A DNA stretch of 64,000 nt from Methylobacterium currus (GTDB lineage Bacteria; Pseudomonadota; Alphaproteobacteria; Rhizobiales; Beijerinckiaceae). Of the stretch, positions 60,918 through 64,000 are shown piece after piece. How positions within the stretch are numbered: position 1 is the first letter of the stretch; each line of letters begins with the position of its first letter. The DNA is taken from NCBI RefSeq assembly GCF_003058325.1, contig NZ_CP028843.1, positions 3,531,501-3,595,500 on the forward strand. Reading direction: 5' to 3'. The position numbers were made by a program, and so were the translations under genes. Below the pieces are notes generated by a model. The model was not told where the DNA came from. It did not search any database and saw nothing but the letters and a program-made list of their open reading frames with translations.

Positions 60918-61571
60918 CCTCGCAGACCCTGTTTGCAGAAAATTCGCCGGTTCGGCGTTCAAACTGCAATTGGCCCGTTCCGAAGCCGATTCGCAATCGG
61001 CGGCGCAGGCCCTGCACAAGCCCCGCGCAAGCCTGGCGCGCCGCCCGCGCACGCCGGCAGCGCGACCCGGCGGCGGGGCAGGGGGGATCATGGGGCTGCC
61101 CCTCCACCCGAAGCGGCAGCGGCCTCACCGGACGGGCCCGCTTCCTACCTCGAAATGGGGCGGTGCCGGCCGCTTCATCGCGCGTCCCGCCGGCGCTAGG
61201 GTCCGGATCGGCGCCGCGACGGACTTCCAAGGCACTTCCATCAAGGCACTTCCACCACGATCCACCCGTGGCGCGACCGCCACCGGACGGCGACCGACGC
61301 GAGGGTCTCTCGCGCGCGGCAGGCCCCATCCGCTCCCGACGAAATCCGTAAGCTTGACGGAAACTTGTCCCCGCACGGGTTCTCCGATTTGCGAGCCGTT
61401 AAGCTGTTCAGAGTTTAGTGTCTCCCATCCACTCGGATCGACCGCTCCGCCCCGCAGTGGATCGGATCTTTCTCTAAAATAGACATCCGAAAATTTACCA
61501 AACTTTGTCCCCGAGATTGCATTCTCATCTGCCGGATGCGACTCGTGTCTCACACAGGAAGGTGGTGCCTC
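60918..61571. promoter_or_regulatory. Long divergent intergenic region
   Basis: A 654-bp gap between parA and the carrier-protein operon. Near parA it contains a half parS-like GTTTGCAG (60930s), an inverted repeat GCCGATT-CGC-AATCGGC (60985-61001) and a partial CAAACTGCAA, plausible autoregulatory sites for ParA. The AT-rich 61340-61545 stretch (e.g. TTCTCTAAAATAGAC) is a good promoter candidate for the carrier-protein operon, with AGGAAGG before its ATG. No gene is supported; the frames are Arg/Pro-rich. Confidence 0.45.
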
Positions 61572-61826
61572 ATGGTCGAGATCTCTGACATCCGGGACGT
61601 GCTGACGTCGCTGGACGCACTCAAGGGCGTGGTCGACACCCTGTCGGACGACGACGACCTGTTCGAGAAGGGATTGGACTCCTTCGGCTCGGTGCAGCTG
61701 ATGCTGGCCCTCGAGGAGCGGTTCGACATCGAGTTCCCGGATTCGGCCCTCAGCCGGCGCTCGTTCTCGACCATCCGCATCATCCGGGACACGGTGTCCG
61801 GCCTTCGCCAGCAGGAGGCCGCATGA
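61572..61826 (+). CDS. Acyl carrier protein (dedicated)
   Basis: An 84-residue carrier protein. The phosphopantetheine attachment motif is GLDSFGSVQL with Ser37, followed by EERFDIEFPD, and the acidic helix 2 typical of carrier proteins. It is the first gene of an operon with an acyl-CoA dehydrogenase and an aaRS-like ligase, the gene group in which amino acids are loaded on a dedicated carrier protein in Bradyrhizobium and Agrobacterium (Mocibob and co-workers). It is thus probably not the fatty-acid ACP. Confidence 0.9.
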   Translation: MVEISDIRDVLTSLDALKGVVDTLSDDDDLFEKGLDSFGSVQLMLALEERFDIEFPDSALSRRSFSTIRIIRDTVSGLRQQEAA

Positions 61827-63067
61827 ACATGCACGTTGAGGTCGCGGCGACGGTGCCCGTCGCGGCGGCCGTCCCGGTCGCGGCGGCCCCGGCCGGCGGC
61901 CTCGACGAACGGGCCAAGCGCGTGGCGGACGAAGCCGCCCGCTACGCGGACGCGGTCGACCGCGAGGGCCGGTTCCCGGCGGAGGCGGTCGCCGCCCTCA
62001 AGGCCGAGCGCCTGCTCGGCATCCAGGTGCCCCGCTCCCTGGGAGGGGAGGGGGCCTCGATGAGCGAGATCGCCGAGCTCTGCGCCATCCTCGGGCGCGC
62101 CTGCTCGGCCGCCGCCATGGTCTTCGCGATGCACCACATCAAGCTCGCGAGCCTCGTCACCCATGGCCAGGACAGCGCCTGGCATGGCGCGCTGATGGAG
62201 CGGATCGCGGGCGAGCAGCTGCTCATCGCCTCCTCGACCACCGAGGCCGGCATCGGCGGCGACCTGCGCAACAGCCTCTGCGCCGTCGAGGCCCAGGACG
62301 GGGCAGACGGCGCCACCTTCCGCCTGACCAAGGAGGCGAGCGTCATCTCCTACGGTGCGCAGGCCGACCTGATCCTCGCCACCGCCCGCCGCCACCCCGG
62401 GGCCGCGACCTCCGACCAGGTGCTGGTGGCGCTCCTCGCCGACCAGATCACCCTCGAGCGGACCAGCGTGTGGGACACGCTCGGCATGCGCGGCACCTGC
62501 AGCGACGGCTTCCTGCTCAAGGCCGAGGGCCTGCCGCTGGCCCAGGTGCTGCAGAAGCCCTTCGCGGAGATCGCCGCGCAATCGATGCTCGCCGCCTCGC
62601 ACCTGCTCTGGGGCAGCGTGTGGTTCGGGATCAGCAGCTACGCCGTCGACCGTGCCCGCGCCTTCGTGCAGGGCGAGGCGCGCAAGAAGCCGGGCCAGGT
62701 GCCCCCCGGGGCGCTCCGCCTCGCGGAGGCCGCCAACGAACTCCAGGCGATGAAGAGCACGATCGTCGCCGGGCTCGCGCGCTACGAGGCCGCCAAGGGC
62801 GATCCCGACGCGCTGAGCGCGATCGGCTTCTCGATCATGCTCAACAACGTGAAGACCACCGTCTCCGCCCAGGCCGTCGACATCGTGCAGCGCGCCCTCT
62901 CGGTGGTCGGCATCGCGGGCTACAAGAACGGCACCCCGTTCAGCCTCGGCCGGCAGCTGCGCGACGTCCTGTCGGCGCCGCTGATGATCAGCAACGACCG
63001 CATCCTCTCCAACACCGCCAACCTCCTGCTGGTGCAGAAGGGCAGCGGCAAGCTCCTGAGCGCGTGA
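61823..63067 (+). CDS. Acyl-CoA dehydrogenase family protein
   Basis: A 414-residue flavin-dependent acyl-CoA dehydrogenase-fold protein. An Ala/Val-rich N-terminal linker (about 25 residues) precedes the helical N-domain ([23 protein letters not shown]), the beta domain ([15 protein letters not shown], with FAD contacts; [13 protein letters not shown]) and the C-terminal helices. The usual catalytic Glu is not obvious. In this operon it may oxidise a carrier-bound acyl or aminoacyl group. It overlaps the carrier protein gene by 4 bp (ATGA) and the ligase gene by one base. Confidence 0.88.
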   Translation: MNMHVEVAATVPVAAAVPVAAAPAGGLDERAKRVADEAARYADAVDREGRFPAEAVAALKAERLLGIQVPRSLGGEGASMSEIAELCAILGRACSAAAMVFAMHHIKLASLVTHGQDSAWHGALMERIAGEQLLIASSTTEAGIGGDLRNSLCAVEAQDGADGATFRLTKEASVISYGAQADLILATARRHPGAATSDQVLVALLADQITLERTSVWDTLGMRGTCSDGFLLKAEGLPLAQVLQKPFAEIAAQSMLAASHLLWGSVWFGISSYAVDRARAFVQGEARKKPGQVPPGALRLAEAANELQAMKSTIVAGLARYEAAKGDPDALSAIGFSIMLNNVKTTVSAQAVDIVQRALSVVGIAGYKNGTPFSLGRQLRDVLSAPLMISNDRILSNTANLLLVQKGSGKLLSA

Positions 63068-64000
63068 TGGACCAGAGCCTCTCCTCCGATCTCCTGCCCG
63101 CCGCCGACGAGGCGATCACCGATGCGGGCTCTGCGGCGCCCGCGCCGCGCTCGTTCCTCGACCGCCTGTTCGACCGCGGCCTCCTGATCCGCACCGGGGT
63201 CGACGGGCTCTACGGCCGCTCCGGCGCCTTCGAGAGCGTGGTCGAGGCCCTCGACCGGCTGGTCTCGCGCATCGGCGGGGCCGACGGCGCCGAAGCTTTG
63301 CGCTTCCCGCCCGGCATGGCGCGGTCCAGCTTCGAGCGCAGCGGCTACCTCAAGGGCTTCCCGCACCTCGCCGGCACGGTGCACAGCTTCTGCGGCAACG
63401 AGGCCGACCACGCCCGGCTGCTCGCCTGCCTCGATGCCGGCGAGGACTGGACCGCCAAGCAGGCCGCGACCGACATCGTGCTGACGCCGGCCGCCTGCTA
63501 CCCGCTCTACCCCGTCGCCGCCGCCCGCGGCCGGCTCCCGGAAGGCGGGTTGCTGTTCGACCTGCAATCCTACTGCTTCCGGCACGAGCCCTCGCTGGAG
63601 CCGACCCGCATGCAGCTGTTCCGCATGCGCGAATACGTCCGCATGGGCACGCCGGAGCAGGTGCTGGCCTTCCGCGAGCTGTGGCTCGAGCGCGGCACCA
63701 AGATGATGAGCGACCTCGGCCTTCCGCTCGCCATCGACCCGGCCAACGATCCGTTCTTCGGCCGCGCCGGCAAGATGCTGGCCAACAACCAGCGCGCCCA
63801 GGCGCTCAAGTTCGAGCTGAACGTGCCGGTCAACAGCGAGGACAAGCCGACCGCCTGCCTCAGCTTCAACTACCACCAGGACCATTTCGGCACGACCTGG
63901 GGCATCCATCAGGCCGACGGCTCGGTGGCCCACACCGCCTGCGTCGGCTTCGGCCTGGAGCGGATTACCCTCGCGCTGCTGCGCCATCACGGCCTCGATC
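63067..64000 (+). CDS. Amino acid:[carrier protein] ligase, partial at window end
   Basis: The first 311 residues of an aaRS-like protein that runs off the window. It has the class II synthetase core of atypical seryl-tRNA synthetases without the tRNA-binding domain: motif 2 around [29 protein letters not shown] sequence (170-194) and motif 3 around [12 protein letters not shown] (295-306). Candidate zinc ligands are Cys144, Glu189 and Cys292, whose spacing equals the Cys-Glu-Cys set I recall for Bradyrhizobium Bll0957. Such enzymes activate Gly or Ala and transfer it to the phosphopantetheine of the dedicated carrier protein, here the gene at 61572. Start ATG 63067 overlaps the previous stop. 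Confidence 0.88.
   Translation, partial: MDQSLSSDLLPAADEAITDAGSAAPAPRSFLDRLFDRGLLIRTGVDGLYGRSGAFESVVEALDRLVSRIGGADGAEALRFPPGMARSSFERSGYLKGFPHLAGTVHSFCGNEADHARLLACLDAGEDWTAKQAATDIVLTPAACYPLYPVAAARGRLPEGGLLFDLQSYCFRHEPSLEPTRMQLFRMREYVRMGTPEQVLAFRELWLERGTKMMSDLGLPLAIDPANDPFFGRAGKMLANNQRAQALKFELNVPVNSEDKPTACLSFNYHQDHFGTTWGIHQADGSVAHTACVGFGLERITLALLRHHGLD

Noticed and set aside
1..64000. tRNA, rRNA, riboswitch, insertion sequence and prophage signatures
   Set aside because: None could be recognised by eye; a covariance-model search would be needed to exclude short RNA genes.

Overview
The window looks like DNA of a Methylobacterium-type alphaproteobacterium (Rhizobiales/Hyphomicrobiales). It has very high GC, tightly packed genes with many ATGA/GTGA overlaps, and a gene set typical of that group: a DUF1236 protein, an RPA-type replication initiator, RepAB-type partition genes, an amino acid:[carrier protein] ligase operon, HWE-kinase signalling and intergenic palindromes. 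The genus is an inference from gene content, not from a search. No rRNA, tRNA, insertion sequence, phage gene or CRISPR array was recognised.

Layout. 1-1.4 kb: seven iterons (six direct at about 22-bp spacing, one inverted) beside a plasmid-type replication initiator. 1.6-13.9 kb: a DUF1236 protein, a GAF/PAS HWE sensor kinase, a GT-C glycosyltransferase/DUF1499-like/amine-oxidase operon facing a UDP-galactopyranose-mutase-like flavoprotein, a DUF2243 remnant, a coiled-coil peptidoglycan-binding membrane protein and an NDUFA9-like protein. 14-38 kb: mostly core metabolism (argH, tlpA, nhaA, gloB, dapB, gpmA, ketone-body genes, accA, ilvD) interspersed with a metzincin protease pair, YfdX, CsbD, an L,D-transpeptidase and hydrolases. 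39-52.5 kb: an exopolysaccharide locus with a UDP-glucuronate decarboxylase, two decayed CgeB-like glycosyltransferases, a CapD/WbpM-like epimerase with an in-frame minisatellite, two GT4 enzymes, a tandem hydrolase, a WecG/TagA enzyme, a Wzx-type flippase and a secreted GH5 glycosidase. 52.7-57.3 kb: small conserved proteins, a YdeP-family molybdo-oxidoreductase and palindromic or possibly RNA-coding intergenic DNA. 57.3-58.6 kb: a MerR regulator and a glutaredoxin-MauE fusion sharing a promoter that closely resembles the mer operator. 58.6-60.9 kb: parAB with two parS sites inside the parB coding sequence. 61.6-64 kb: carrier protein, acyl-CoA dehydrogenase and amino acid:[carrier protein] ligase, the last running off the end.

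Plasmid-style initiation (Rep plus iterons) and partition (RepAB plus parS) functions thus lie about 57 kb apart on DNA that also carries essential biosynthetic genes. The replicon is therefore either a chromosome with a plasmid-derived replication system or a chromid. The sequence alone cannot decide which.

The parts most worth follow-up are the MerR/Grx-MauE module, whose regulator lacks one of the three mercury-ligand cysteines, the carrier-protein aminoacylation operon, the eroded glycosyltransferase pair, and the metzincin with its translationally coupled small partner.
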